Counted from the stretch's first letter, positions 11,557 through 23,425 are shown. The stretch: 64,000 nucleotides of DNA from CAWJKP01 sp963843465 (GCA_963843465.1 CAWJKP010000007.1:620001-684000); one strand, 5' to 3'. A program made the numbers and translations. The notes: generated from the letters alone by a model not told the origin.

Positions 11557-12876
11557 ATGATTCACCGTCGCCGTTTCCTCGCTACGGCTGCCGCGGCAGC
11601 CTTCAGCTTCCATCTCGTTCCCCGGTGCGCCCTGGGTGGGCCGGGCCACAAGGCGCCGAGCGAGAAGCTCAACCTGGCGGGCATCGGCGTAGGCGGCCAA
11701 GGCGCGGGCGATCTGAGAGAGATGGCGGTCGAGAACATCGTCGCGCTGTGCGACGTCGATGGGAAGTACGCCGCCCACACCTTCAAGACGTATCCCAAGG
11801 CCGAGGTCTTCAAGGACTACCGCATGCTGCTGGAGAAGCGCAAGGACATCGACGCGGTAATGATTGCCACGCCGGACCACATGCACGCGCCGATTACGGT
11901 GGCGGCGCTTCGGGCGGGCAAACACGTCTACGTCGAGAAGCCCATGGCCCATACGATCGAGGAGGCCCGCGTCATGACGCGCTTGGCCAAGGAGACCGGC
12001 CTGGTGACGCAGATGGGCAACAACGGTCACGGCGGCGAAGGCTTGCGTTTGACCCGCGAGTGGATCCAGGCCGGGGCGATCGGCCCGGTCCGCGAGATCC
12101 ACTGCTGGAGCGACCGGCCGGGCAACTGGTGGAAGCAAGATCGCGACCGGCCCAGCGACCGTCCGCCCGTTCCCGCCGGCTTGGACTGGAACCTCTGGCT
12201 CGGCGCCGCACCCCAGCGGCCGTATCATCCGTGGTATTGTCCCGTTGCCTGGCGGGGGTGGTTCGATTTCGGCACGGGGGCGCTGGGCGACATGGCCATT
12301 CACAACATGGACCCGGCCTTCTACGCCCTCGATCTGGAGGCGCCGACGGCGGTCGAGCCGCGGACCAGCCCGCTGAAAAGGGAGTCTTACCCGGCCTGGC
12401 AGATCCTGACTTACGAGTTCGCCGCGAAGGGGGACCGGCCCGCGGTGAAACTGACCTGGTACGACGGCGGCAAGCTGCCGCCCCGCCCGGCCGGGCTCGA
12501 GCCGGACCGCCGGCTGGAGGACAACGGCATTTATTTCGTGGGCGACTCCGGCACGATCCTCTGCGGCGGCTGGTCCGGGCCGCCGCGACTGGTCCCGGAA
12601 AGCAAGATGAAGGATTTTCAGCGGCCGCCCAGGACGATTCCGCGCTCCATCGGCCATCGCGCCGAATGGATCGAGGCCTGCAAGCAGGGGAAGCCCGAGG
12701 ACGCCAAGGCCGGTTTCGCCTACTCGGGCCCGTTCACCGAGGCCCTGCTGGTCGGCAACCTGGCCTCGCGGCTGCAAAAACGGATCCAATGGGACGGCGC
12801 CGCCATGCGGGCGGTCGATGCGCCCCAGGCGGACCCCATCATTCGCAAACATTATCGCGACGGATTCGGCATCTGA
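11557..12876 (+). CDS. Gfo/Idh/MocA family oxidoreductase, Tat-exported
   Basis: 439 aa from ATG 11557, which puts a twin-arginine leader at the N-terminus (HRRRFLATAAAAAF); a longer ORF upstream adds no leader-like sequence. The Rossmann domain follows (LAGIGVGGQGAGDL, VALCDVDG), then the family signature AGKHVYVEKPMAHTIEEA, where the EKP lysine is the usual catalytic/NAD-contact residue. The C-terminal domain has GALGDMAIHNMDPAFYAL, with the conserved D and H. Families with this leader act on sugars or inositols with tightly bound NAD(P); the substrate is unknown. The downstream DUF6807 gene starts 38 nt later on the same strand, a pairing that is common in planctomycetes. Confidence 0.88.
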   Translation: MIHRRRFLATAAAAAFSFHLVPRCALGGPGHKAPSEKLNLAGIGVGGQGAGDLREMAVENIVALCDVDGKYAAHTFKTYPKAEVFKDYRMLLEKRKDIDAVMIATPDHMHAPITVAALRAGKHVYVEKPMAHTIEEARVMTRLAKETGLVTQMGNNGHGGEGLRLTREWIQAGAIGPVREIHCWSDRPGNWWKQDRDRPSDRPPVPAGLDWNLWLGAAPQRPYHPWYCPVAWRGWFDFGTGALGDMAIHNMDPAFYALDLEAPTAVEPRTSPLKRESYPAWQILTYEFAAKGDRPAVKLTWYDGGKLPPRPAGLEPDRRLEDNGIYFVGDSGTILCGGWSGPPRLVPESKMKDFQRPPRTIPRSIGHRAEWIEACKQGKPEDAKAGFAYSGPFTEALLVGNLASRLQKRIQWDGAAMRAVDAPQADPIIRKHYRDGFGI

Positions 12877-12914
12877 TTCTATTGTCGAAGCACACTACGA
12901 TGAGAGGACTTGCC

Positions 12915-14122
12915 ATGAGACAGTGGACGGTAGCTCTGTGGACGGCGTGTTGGCTGGCGGCCGCGCGGCGCAGGCCGCAACGATCGAATTGTCCGGCGGC
13001 GGGCCCGACGTGGCCGCGCTGCTGCGGATTCCGGTGCCGGCCGGGGCACTGGCGGCCCAGCCCGGCCAGGCGGCGGTCCTGAGCGACGAGCATGGGCGCG
13101 AAGTCCTGGCCCAGGTGGAACCGGCCTGGCTGGGCGGCGACCGGCTCGAACTCGTGCTGGTCCGGCCGGCCGGCTTGGGCAAGACGCTCCGCGTAGGGAA
13201 GATCGTCTCGCCGGAGACGGCCGGCCCCTACGCCGTTTCCCAGGACGACCGGACCGTCACGCTCAGCGACGCAGCGAAGCCGATGGCCGTCTATTACAGC
13301 GGCATCCGGGTCAAGCCGGGCCAGCCGGAGCAGAACCGGAGCAACTTCTTCCATCCGCTGGTCACGCCCTCCGGCGTCACGGTGACCGACGACTCCCCGC
13401 CGGATCACCTGCACCACCGCGGCCTGTTCCTGGCCTTCACCGAAGTGACGTGGACCGGCGGCGGCAAGCAGCTCAAGGGCAACTTCTGGCATGGCGACCC
13501 GAACGCCAAGATCGCCCCGGGCAAAGTCGATGCTCGCGGCGGGCCCGTCTGCGCGGCCTTGGCAGCGAGCCACGACTTCACCATTGGCGGCCAGCCCGTG
13601 CTCCGGCAGGACGTGATCGCGTGCTCCGCCCGGGTGAGCGACCGGGTCAACGTGCTCGACGTGGAGTACCACATCATGCCGCTGGGGGGCGACATCGTCC
13701 TCGGCCCGAATTTCTATAGCTGCCTGCAGCTTCGCGGCGCGGCGGCCTTCAACCGACCCAACCTGGTGTTCAGCTACGACGACGGCAAGCCGCATCGCGA
13801 CGTGGACCACCGTAACGACCCGCCCCCGGAGGAACCTCCGGTAAGCCGGTGGATCGACGAGACGGGCCTGGTCGACGCCAAGCCCGTCGGGGCGACCGTG
13901 GCCATTCATCCCGCGACCGCCAAGAGCCGCCTGTGCTACTCGCGGGGCGTCAAAGGCCTTAATCTGGACTTCCTTTACGACGCGCCGATGAGCGTCAAGG
14001 CGGGCCAGACGTTGCGAGCCCGCTACCAGGTTTATATCCATGACGGCACCGTCACCGATGCGAAGATCGGCGAAATCGCGCGCTGGTTCAACCCGGGCGT
14101 CGGGGTGAAATGGACCAAGTGA
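12915..14122 (+). CDS. PmoA-like DUF6807 secreted protein, one frameshift near the signal peptide
   Basis: I start it at ATG 12915, which has GAGGA 5 nt upstream and gives MRQWTVALWTACWLAAA, a signal peptide. That leader is in a different frame from the body; re-adding GC to the GCGCGG tract near 12962 joins LAAARAAQAATIEL. The body (about 390 aa) shows DUF6807 features: YYSGIRVKPGQPEQNRSNFF, HPLVTPSGVTVTDDSPPDH, LHHRGLFLAFTEV and the His/Asp-rich VDHRNDPPPEEPP. Annotated 'PmoA family' in databases, but unrelated to methane monooxygenase. Function unknown; frequent partners are Gfo/Idh/MocA dehydrogenases, as here, which suggests sugar metabolism. Confidence 0.8.
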
Positions 14123-14189
14123 CAGGGGGCCCTAACCTTGTTTCTGCCATCGATGCCCAGACCACGGCCGGGGAGGGGAGGAGCCAAAC

Positions 14190-14276
14190 GTGCCGATCTT
14201 TCCGCAAGACAAAGTTCCGCCGGACTTCAACGCCAAGCTGGGAGAACTGCTCGAGCGCGGCGGCAAGGGGCGTTGA
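14190..14276 (+). CDS. Possible 28-residue small protein
   Basis: GTG start at 14190 preceded by GGAGG-type ribosome-binding sequence (GGGGAGGGGAGGAG ending at 14183); reads MPIFPQDKVPPDFNAKLGEL and eight more residues to TGA. It lies alone between the DUF6807 and transglutaminase-like genes on the same strand. Too short to assign; could equally be the remnant of a larger gene or chance. Supported only by the good ribosome site and the lack of other explanation for this gap. Confidence 0.3.
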   Translation: MPIFPQDKVPPDFNAKLGELLERGGKGR

Positions 14277-14340
14277 AGTGCCCATGAAACCGAGAAGAAG
14301 ACTTTCCCGTTGTTCGTCTGATTCCAAGGAGAGAAGAGCC

Positions 14341-16329
14341 GTGTTGAAGAGATCTCAGGTTCAGATGGCGGTGTTGAGCTTGGCGCTGGTGGTGCTGGGC
14401 TCGCTCGGCGAGCGTTTGTCCGCCGAGGACGCCAAGCAGGTGGGGATCGTCAGCCACGTCAAGGTGCTGTCCGACAAGGTCGAGGATGTATCCAGCCCTG
14501 AGGCGTGGAGGCGGACTTACATCACCTCCGGCATGAGCGACCAGGAGAAGCTGCTGGCGATCTGGCGCACCGTGGTGAAGTATCGCCACCAGATCGATCC
14601 TCCCGACGAGTATCTCCAGGACCACGTGCACAACGTCTTCAAGACGATTCACGTCTACGGCTACGGACAGTGTTGTTGCGCGTCGAGTCACGTGGAGACG
14701 CTGGCCCGCTATCTGGGATTGGAAGCCCGCGGTTGGAGCATCACCCAGCACAGCGTTCCCGAGGTACAGTACGACAACTCCTGGCACACGGTCGACGGTT
14801 CGCTGATGAACTACTTCCTCAATCCGGACGGCAAAATCGCCTCGGTCGCCGACATCAAGAAGGCGGTCTTGGAGTGGCACGCCGAGCACCCGGGCTATCG
14901 CGGCAACGACGGCAAGCTGCGGCAGTTCGCCGCCAACGGCGGCTGGAAGAAAGGGCCCGCGCTGCTGGCGTCGACGGGGGAGCGGTTCTGGGATGCCAAC
15001 GGCATCAACATGGCCGGCTGGCACGGCTGGCCCTCGACCATGCAGGAGTACGATTGCAAGGAGTTCCTCCTCGACTACGGCGGCTCGATGGGCTACGAGC
15101 TGAACGTGCAGTTGCGCGAGGGCGAGCGGCTGACGCGGAACTGGTTCAACCGCGGGCTGCACGTCAACCAGCTCGAAGGCGCCGGAGATCATCCGTTGGC
15201 CAAGGACGTTGCGCCGCTGGGGATGTGCCGCAAGCTGGGCGACGTGGCCCCCGGGCGGATCGGCAACGGCACGCTGGAGTACGAAGTCCCCTTGGCCGAC
15301 GGGGCGTTTCGCCGCGGCGCGCTGGTGGCCGAGAACCTCGCCACCCGTGAAGAAGACGCTTCTTCCCCCGCGGCCGTTCACGTCAAGGACCCGGCCATGC
15401 CCGGCGTGCTGGTGATCGACATGCCCTCCAGCTACGTCTACTTGAGCGGCCGGGTGACATTGCAGCCGGTGGTCGGCCCGGGCGGATCGATCGCCGTCGC
15501 CTTTAGCGACAACCACGGCCTGGATTGGACCGAGATCGCCCGCGTCGGCGCCTCGGGACCCCGGCAGTTGGACCTCAAGAAGCAATGTTACCGCCGCTAC
15601 GATTATCGCCTCAAGTTCCAATTGCTGGGCAAGGGCACGGGGCTGGACGCCCTGGCCATCTCCCACGACATCCAGCACTCGCAAGCCCCCTTGCCGGCCT
15701 TGCTGCCGGGTGAGAACAAGATCAGCTTCTCGGCCGGTCCGTACGAAGGGACCGTGACGCTGGAAGGCGGCACGAGCATCCACCTCCGCGACAAGGGTAG
15801 GAACCTCTTCTATAAGGCGTTCCATCCCGTCATGACCGGCGGCATGAGGACCGACGGCATGAGACCGGGCGCCCATGGAACCATTACCTTCCCCATCGCC
15901 ACGCCCGGCGAAATGACGCGGCTGCGGATGAACGCCTTCTGGCGAGCCCGCGACAAGAGGGATGGGTACGAGGTCGAGCTGTCGTTTGACGGCGGCAAGC
16001 ACTTCCGGCAAGTGGCGAAGCTGGGCGGACCGACCGCCGGCACGAGCCGCTACTTCACCTTCGCCGACATTCCGCCGGGAAAGAAAGAGGCCCAGTTGCG
16101 GCTCAGCGGCCACGAAGTGAACACGGCCATGCTCTTCGGGCTGCGGATCGACGCCGACTACCGGCAGCGCTTCGGCGGTTTCCGTCCGGTGAAGATTACT
16201 TACGCCTGGGAGGAAGACGGCAAACCGCAAACCAGCGAGCACGTGGCCGTCCGGCCCGCGGAGACCTACGCGATTCACTGCGGGCAGAAGGCGGTGGTCA
16301 AGAGCTTCACGGTGGAGCTGGCCCGCTGA
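14341..16329 (+). CDS. Transglutaminase-like secreted protein (intact paralogue)
   Basis: 662 aa, the only uninterrupted copy of a family seen three times here. I choose GTG 14341 because AAGGAG ends 8-10 nt upstream and it gives a signal peptide (LKRSQVQMAVLSLALVVLGS). A transglutaminase/protease-like core follows: YGQCCCASSHVETLARYLG (Cys 111-113), TQHSVPEVQYDNSWHTVDGS (His 137, Asp 152), matching the Cys-His-Asp order of that superfamily. The rest is beta-rich (SSYVYLSGRVTLQPVVG, FSDNHGLDWTEIARV) and probably carbohydrate- or protein-binding. Whether it cross-links or cleaves is unknown. Its last 23 bp overlap the end of a convergent gene remnant; the same overlap occurs at 23448-23470. 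Confidence 0.72.
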   Translation: MLKRSQVQMAVLSLALVVLGSLGERLSAEDAKQVGIVSHVKVLSDKVEDVSSPEAWRRTYITSGMSDQEKLLAIWRTVVKYRHQIDPPDEYLQDHVHNVFKTIHVYGYGQCCCASSHVETLARYLGLEARGWSITQHSVPEVQYDNSWHTVDGSLMNYFLNPDGKIASVADIKKAVLEWHAEHPGYRGNDGKLRQFAANGGWKKGPALLASTGERFWDANGINMAGWHGWPSTMQEYDCKEFLLDYGGSMGYELNVQLREGERLTRNWFNRGLHVNQLEGAGDHPLAKDVAPLGMCRKLGDVAPGRIGNGTLEYEVPLADGAFRRGALVAENLATREEDASSPAAVHVKDPAMPGVLVIDMPSSYVYLSGRVTLQPVVGPGGSIAVAFSDNHGLDWTEIARVGASGPRQLDLKKQCYRRYDYRLKFQLLGKGTGLDALAISHDIQHSQAPLPALLPGENKISFSAGPYEGTVTLEGGTSIHLRDKGRNLFYKAFHPVMTGGMRTDGMRPGAHGTITFPIATPGEMTRLRMNAFWRARDKRDGYEVELSFDGGKHFRQVAKLGGPTAGTSRYFTFADIPPGKKEAQLRLSGHEVNTAMLFGLRIDADYRQRFGGFRPVKITYAWEEDGKPQTSEHVAVRPAETYAIHCGQKAVVKSFTVELAR

Positions 16330-16398
16330 GCGTGCCCTTATCTTTTGGACCGGGTCGTGCGAGATAGCCGCGCCGAAGCGAATCCTCGATCTTCTTCC
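16285..16398 (+). repeat. 114-bp direct repeat, left copy
   Basis: Matches 23426-23539 in the same orientation at 103 of 114 positions by my count. It spans the last 15 codons of the transglutaminase-like gene plus the last ~30 codons of the convergent unknown gene. The copies bracket the glyoxylate operon and the group II intron. Homology stops 12 bp before the pckA stop codon. Confidence 0.85.
16307..16398 (-). pseudogene. 3' fragment of the unknown exported gene found intact at 23448-24761
   Basis: The minus strand encodes KKIEDSLRRGYLARPGPKDK and GTLSGPAPP before a stop, against KKIEDSLRRDYLARSGPRDN and GTLSGPTPP at the end of the intact gene. Only the last ~30 residues are present and there is no start. 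It marks the left edge of the duplicated or inserted segment. Confidence 0.8.
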
Positions 16399-16410
16399 TC
16401 AGGGTAAACC

Positions 16411-18006
16411 TCAGCCGACCTGGGCGACGGCGCGGGCCTGGAAAACGGCCTTGATGTTGGGGTCCAGCCCGGGGAAATTGTCCATGTATTCCGCCCGCTG
16501 GCGATCCAGCGCCCGCTGGCGGGCCTCGAAGTCGGCGGCGGGGAAGAGTTTTTCGGGCCGCATGAGGATTGAATCGACGGCCCGGATCGAGCGTGGGATC
16601 ACCAGCCCGGTCTGCTGCGAGAGTTGCCATTCTTCCGCGCCGCCGCGGAAGAGCGAATCGAGGATGCCCATCGTGTCGGCCAGGGTGATGTCCTTGTAGG
16701 AATCGCCTTCGCCCACCCAGCCCGTGTTGAGCAAGTAGCAATTGACGTGGGCGTTGCCGAGCAAGATCTCGTAGAACAAGTTGGCGTGCTCGGCGCGGTC
16801 GCCGGCGAGGAAGGGGTCGTAAAAGAACTCGTTCTTGATCTGTCCGGCCTGGGTAGGGTCGCCGGCGGAGGATTCCATGGATTGCCCGAGCACCATGAAG
16901 GCCGCCGCCTGTTCGTGGGTCAATCGGGCGACGGCGGGGATGATGTTGCCGCGGGTGATGAGGAACAGGTTGTCGATCCGCTTGGCGTTGATGCCGTTGG
17001 CGGCGTGCATGAAGTCGCGGCGTTCGACGACCGCCCGGCCGTTGCTGGTACGCGCCAGGTCGTAGAAGTCGATGCTGCCGTCTTCCAGCACGGAGACGTT
17101 TTCCAGGAAAGTGTCCCTGCGGAGGCAGGCATAGTAGGCTTCGCGCTGGTCGCCCGGGTTGAGGCAGTCGGTCTTGATGAACAGGCCGCCCGCTTCGAAG
17201 CCGCAAAAGCGGCCGTTGCGGTGCAGCGTGCCGCCGTCGTCCTGGATCAGCCAGGAGCGCTCGTGGCCTTTGCGCCAGCACCTTGCAGGTGGTGCTGGTC
17301 TTGCCGTTGGCGCTTAAGGCCACGAAGAGGGAGTAACGGGTGACGTACTCGCCGCGGCGGCTTTCCAAGGTGTCCTTGCGGCAGCCGGCATGGAGAAAAA
17401 TGGCGTCGCCGCCGAGCTTGGCCCGGTAGTTCTCCCCGGCGAACACGCCTTTCTTCCACTCGCCGAAGTAATTGCTGTTGCGGACGAACTTGACCAGCCG
17501 CCCGTCAGCGGCGTGGGCCAGCCGGATGGTGATCTGCTTTTCCGGCAGCGGCCTGGACTTGTTGGGCTCGAACTGCTCGTCGAAGAACATGAGCACCTGG
17601 TAGGTCGGGATGTCGGCAACCGTGGGCCGGAAGAGCTTCCGCCCGGCGTAGGCCACGTGGGCGAACCGCCGCGGCACGATCAGCCGGGCGGTGGTCCCCT
17701 GGCTGCCGTCGCCGACATCCACCTCGACGGCCACCAGTTCCTGGCCGGCCAGCGCCGCTGGGCCTGCTCCAGCAGCGCCCGCTCGGCGTCGCCGAAGCGG
17801 CTGTCGACGTTGTTGCGGGTCATCTTGGCCGCCCGCGACATGGGCTCGGAATCGGCGAAGATGCTGCCGTACTTGGTCTTCCCGACCTCGGGCTCCTCCA
17901 GGGCCATGGCCTTGAGGTCGTCGGAGCCGGGATTGCGGTGCAAGCGGCCCTCGGCCAGGGCGGACTGGAAGATCGCCTGCGCGGCTTGCTGGAATGCGTC
18001 GAACAT
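16411..18006 (-). CDS. pckA: Phosphoenolpyruvate carboxykinase (ATP type), two frameshifts
   Basis: About 532 aa, the usual length for ATP-dependent PEPCK, which converts oxaloacetate to PEP for gluconeogenesis. ATG 18006 follows GGAGGG by 9 nt. Recognisable parts: IPTYQVLMFFDEQF, a P-loop-like SANGKTSTTCKVL, GGLFIKTDCLNPGDQ, LRRDTFLENV and MHAANGINAKRIDNLFLITR. The P-loop is divergent from the textbook GxxGxGKT. Frames change near 17757 and 17275; re-adding GC in GCGC tracts restores AQRRALAGQELVAVEVDV and KVLARKGHERSWLIQDD. It begins 14 bp after the aceA stop, so the three genes look like one operon converting C2 units to hexose. Confidence 0.82.
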
Positions 18007-18020
18007 GGTTCTGATCCCTC

Positions 18021-19400
<1,380 letters not shown>

Positions 19401-19446
19401 GATTTCCCCCCCTTGGCCTCGAAAGCGCAACCCTACGCTCCACGGC

Positions 19447-21046
19447 TCATTCCAAATACTCGTATCCCACGAGTGTCATGAACTCGGTAAACTCACGATT
19501 CAGAACAATGCCCTCGATCAGCTTCTTGGCCAGATCGAAGTTTCCGCCGGCGAACCGCTCCGCCCCCAGCGATTGCTCCAATTTGTTCATCTGCTCCCGG
19601 TAGACCGACCGCACCAGCTCCGGCGTGATCTTGCGGCCGTCGGCCAGAACGCCGTTGGGCTGATGGACCCACTGCCAGAGCTGGGCGCGGGAGATTTCGG
19701 CCGTGGCCGCGTCCTCCATGAGGTTGTAGATCGGCACGCAGCCGTTGCCGCTCAGCCAGGCGGCCATGTACTGGATTCCCACGTCGATGTTCTGGCACAG
19801 CCCGCGCTCGGTGATTTGGCCCTCGGGGACGGTGAGCAAGTCGTCGGCGGTCACTTGCACGTCGTCGCGGCGGCGGTGGATCTGGTTGGGCTCGGGCATG
19901 CGGGCGTCGAAGGACACTTTGGCGACCTCGACCAGGCCGGGATGGGCGACCCAGGTGCCGTCGTGGCCGTCGCCCGCCTCGCGCTGCTTGTCGGCAAGGA
20001 CTTTCTCCATCGCCTCCTCGTTGGCGCGGGGATCGCTCTTGATGGGGATCTGCGCCGCCATGCCGCCGATGGCGTGAATGCCCCGGCGGTGGCAGGTCTT
20101 GATCGCCAGCAGCGAGTAGGAGTGCATGCAGTGCGCGGTCATGGTTACCTGCGCGGTCCGGCATGGTGAAGCGGGGATGCTGGCGGAACTTCTTGATGAT
20201 GCTGAAGATATAGTCCCACCGCCCGCAATTCAGCCCCGCCGAATGGTCCCGCAGCTCGTAGAGGATTTCGTCCATCTCGAAGGCGGCGGGAATGGTCTCC
20301 AGCAACACCGTGGCGCGAATGCTGCCGCGAGGGATGCCCAGTTCGTCCTGGGCCATGCGGAAGACCTCGTTCCAGAGCCGGGCTTCCAGGTGGCTTTCCA
20401 GCTTGGGCAGGTAGAAATAGGGACCGCTCCCCTGGTCCAGCAGTTTTCGCGCGTTGTGGAAGAAGAAGAGGCCGAAGTCCCAGAGGGCGCCCGGCACCGG
20501 TTTGCCGTCCAGCCGGACGTGCTTTTCCGGCAGGTGCAGCCCGCGCGGACGCACCATGAGCGTGGCCGTCGTTTTGTTGAGGCGATAGACCTTTCCTTCC
20601 GGACTGGTGAAGCGGATCGTACCGTCGATCGCGTCGCAGAGATTCCCTTGCCCGTCGACCAGGTTCTGCCAGGTGGGGCTGTTGGCGTCCTCGAAGTCGG
20701 CCATGTAGACGCTGGCGCCGGAGTTCAGAGCGTTGATCACCATCTTGCGATCCGTGGGCCCGGTGATCTCCACGCGGCGGTCCTGCAAGTCGTCGGGGAT
20801 GGGAGCGACCGTCCAGTCCGCCTGGCGGACGGCCTCGGTCTCGGAGAGGAAATGGGGCAGCACTGCCGCGTCAAACTCGCGCTGTCGCAGGGCCCTGCGG
20901 CGGAGCAGCTCTTCCCGTTGCGGATCAAACTCGCGAGCCAGCCTCTCGACAAACCGCAAGGCGTCGGCGCTGAGAATGTCGTCCTGCCGTGCCGCGACCG
21001 GGGCCTGGATCTCCAACCCCATCGTTTGCGACTGCGTCTGACTCAT
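19447..21046 (-). CDS. aceB: Malate synthase A, one frameshift
   Basis: About 533 aa, typical of form A. Condenses glyoxylate with acetyl-CoA to malate. ATG 21046 has GGGAG 6-9 nt upstream. Family motifs in order: NSGASVYMADFEDANSPTW, TATLMVRPRGLHLPEKH, PYFYLPKLESHLEARLWNEV, LLETIPAAFEMDEILYEL, GLNCGRWDYIFSIIKKF, GIHAIGGMAAQIPIKSDP, DGTWVAHPGLVEVAKVSFD and NGCVPIYNLMEDAATAEISR. The frame shifts near 20155, where GC is missing from a CGCGCAGG tract. First gene of the aceB-aceA-pckA unit; its promoter should lie in 21047-21350, between it and the 3' end of the intron. Confidence 0.92.
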
Positions 21047-21352
21047 GGCATCTCCCTTCCGGACGGACTTTTTTCGGGAATCTTCTGACACGGGAATTGT
21101 TGCCCGCAGGCGGCGAAAGTCAACGGGCAAATGACGCAACGGCACAATTCACCCCGCGACCCAGATCAGCCTCAAATCGCGGTGTCAACCCTGGAGAATG
21201 AAGCGCGTGGCCAGGAACGCCGGCCAGACACTTCGCATTTGCACAAAACAGACAGATGCCGGTAGTTTCCCCCGAGGTGCAAGGGTAGGCTCGGGCAAAG
21301 GGGGCGAAGGGATAGTCTGGAAAAGCGGGAGAAAGAATGGCCGCACGAAAGC
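21047..21352. other. Non-coding gap upstream of aceB
   Basis: About 300 bp between the aceB start and the 3' end of the group II intron. It must hold the operon promoter. I see no convincing -35/-10 pair, inverted-repeat operator or open reading frame. The sequence GGACGGACTTTTTTC just upstream of aceB is the only obvious low-complexity feature. Confidence 0.5.
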
Positions 21353-21429
21353 TGGACCGGGTGGCCCCGGGCGGTTTCCCGCCCGGGGCTCCCACAGACC
21401 CGAACGTGCGCAATTAACGCATTCGGTTC
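21353..21429 (-). ncRNA. Group II intron domains V and VI
   Basis: Read 21429 to 21397: GAACCGAATGCG, loop, CGCACGTTCGGGTC. The stem pairs CCGAA with TTCGG, then UGCG with CGCA across a seven-base loop, and leaves the two-base CG bulge expected of the catalytic domain V. Domain VI follows: a GC-rich hairpin (CCCCGGGCGG, GAAA, CCGCCCGGGG) with CCACCC on the 3' side, which could hold the branch-point A. Confidence 0.75.
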
Positions 21430-21435
21430 CTCAAG

Positions 21436-22777
21436 TTATCCCTTCGCTACGCCACGGTACACCGAGTGGATCACCCGCAGGTAAGGCACCGGGTAGCGAT
21501 CCAAGAGCTGGCGGAACCAGTCCCAAGAAACGCGCCACGCTCGCCGTCGCCGCATGAGCCACTTACGCCAGACCTTCAGCACCTCGTGGTAGAAACGGGC
21601 CAGCGCCGGGCTGTTGCCCGTGATCCCGTAGTACCCCGCGTGCCCTTGGAGTTTCTGGCAGAGTACCGCGTGTTGCTCCGCAATCGGATCGTGGCGATGA
21701 GACCGGCACCATTGGTCGATCGTCCTGACCGCCCGCGTGAACCGGCTGGCCGCCGTTTTCCGCATCAGAACCCAGTTCCCCTTCCGAGATCGCGCCCAAA
21801 AGTGCGTGAACCCCAGGAAGTCGAACGTACCCGAGCCGTCGCCGTCCGGTCCCTTCCGCTCGCCCTGGGGCTTGCGGAACGGCACCAGCCGGGTCTTGTC
21901 CGGGTGGATCGTCAGGCCGTACTTGCCGAATCGTTTTGGCAACACGTCCATGACGCGCCGCGCGTCTTCGTCCTCGGTGAACCCGATCACGAAGTCGTCA
22001 GCGTAGCGGACCACATACGCGCGACCCTTCAGACGAGGTTGCACTTCCCGCGCGAACCATCGGTCCAGCACATAGTGCAGGTACACGTTCGCCAGTACGG
22101 GTGAAATCACCCCGCCCTGCGGGCTTCCGGCCGCCGGATGCGTCACCGCCCCGTCTTCCATCACGCCCGCATTGAGCCACTTCCCGATCAGTCGCAGCAC
22201 CACACCATCGCGTATCCGTTGTTGGAGAAACTCCCGCAGATGGGCATGACCCAACGTGTCGAAAAACTTGCGTATATCGACTTCCAAGAGGCAGCTTACC
22301 CCGCTCCACATGGTCTGCTTCGAGAGACTGTCCAGGGCATCATGCGCCGATCGCCGCGGCCGGAACCCGAACGAGCAGTCATAGAAGTCCTCCTCGTAGA
22401 TCGGTTCCAGCAGCATGACAATCGCCCGCTGGAGCACTTTGTCCTCCAGCGTCGGAATACCGATGGGGCGGGTCTCTCCGCCGGTGCCTTTCGGGATATG
22501 AACCCGTCGCACCGGTGGCGCCCAGTACGATGCCCGACTTCGCGCGCTCCAAAAGCGACCGGAGGTTGCCCTCCAGGTCTTTCTCGTAGTCCGCAGCCGT
22601 CCGGCCGTCCACCCCCACCGCGCCATCCTTGCGTGTCCGCCGATACGCCTCCCGCAACCATGCCAGGTCGAGGTGCTGGTTCAGGGAGGTCAGTCCCTTC
22701 TCCGGCATCTGTTTCGCCAACTGTGCTATCCGTCGTTGTCGCGTAGACACGAGTTCGGAGTCCGAGGTCTCCGTCAT
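21436..22777 (-). CDS. ltrA: Group II intron reverse transcriptase/maturase, one frameshift
   Basis: About 447 aa from ATG 22777 (GGAGGG 4 nt upstream). Contains RT blocks RRVHIPKGTGGETRPIGIP, DCSFGFRPRRSAHDAL, EVDIRKFFDTLGH, AGSPQGGVISPVLANVYLH, the active-site YADD in RYADDFVIGF and the maturase X/GIIM region (HAGYYGITGNSPAL, WRKWLMRRRR). The protein stops shortly after domain X, with no HNH endonuclease, so it would move without second-strand cleavage, as many bacterial forms do. Frame changes near 22532; re-adding GC gives KSGASYWAPPVRRVH. Encoded in intron domain IV. Confidence 0.88.
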
Positions 22778-23374
22778 GTTTCCCTCCAACGGTCTGATAA
22801 CTCGACGCCCCGCTTCCCTCCCCCGGGTCCAAGTCGGTGCAAGTTCCCCGGCTTCCACGGTACTATCAGGGCGCTATGACTTCCTGCCGGCCATCTCGCC
22901 GCGCTTCGTTTCCTTCGCTTGGCGATACCACTCAAAGCGCTCGTGTTTCGCCCGCACGCGGCCGAGCGCTGCCGTGGGCGGGTCTCCTGGAGTTGGTCAC
23001 CCGGTATCTCCGGCCGGGATGTTGGTCAGTGGAGACGACAGGATCTCCTACGTTCCTGGGGAACCCCGATTGTGCTCTTGCCCTGCTCTCCGACCCCGGT
23101 AGGACCAACGCATCAGGCCCTTGCGATGCGCCGGCGCGGCCCCCGCTGTGTCCACGACGAAGGCTCCCGCATTCGTACTTTCGAGGCTCAATCACACGGC
23201 TTCGGCACTGGCTGTCTACGCTTCGCAGGCCGGGTCACCCCGACACCACGCAAGACTCGCTTCCGGCTGCTGGCCAGACTCTTCCGGACGGGCTTGGTTA
23301 CCCGTAGGGTTCCAATGAAAGGTTTCACGATGTATCCTACATTGATCCTCCTTTCCCAAGTTCTCGTAGCGCAA

Positions 23375-23415
23375 GGACACGTTACTAGTTATTGAGCGAA
23401 ACCAGTAACGTGTCC
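23375..23415. repeat. Short palindrome at the edge of the direct repeat
   Basis: 12-nt perfect arms GGACACGTTACT and AGTAACGTGTCC around 17 nt. It fills the space between the intron's 5' region and the right copy of the 114-bp repeat, so it marks the right junction of the 16.4-23.4 kb block. Confidence 0.7.
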
Positions 23416-23425
23416 CTAAATTTCC

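Larger units (their letters stand above)
21353..23328 (-). mobile_element. Group II intron with maturase, approximate ends
   Basis: A retrotransposing ribozyme on the minus strand. Its 3' part has a canonical domain V and a domain VI hairpin (21353-21429); its ORF encodes a reverse transcriptase/maturase (21436-22777). The ~550 nt upstream of the ORF are GC-rich, structured and gene-free, and contain AAGAGTCTGGCC and GGAAGCGAGTCTTGCG, which resemble intron domain I. The 3' end is placed after domain VI; the 5' end is not certain, and GTGAAACC at 23328 is only a candidate for the GUGYG boundary. It lies beside the right copy of the 114-bp direct repeat. Confidence 0.75.

Noticed and set aside
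12915..14122. Role in methane oxidation because of the name PmoA for DUF6807
   Set aside because: The label is a database artefact; no membrane helices or copper-site features of methane monooxygenase are present.
21198..21557. Short ORFs over the 3' end of the intron
   Set aside because: They cover domains V/VI of the ribozyme, whose folding is evident.
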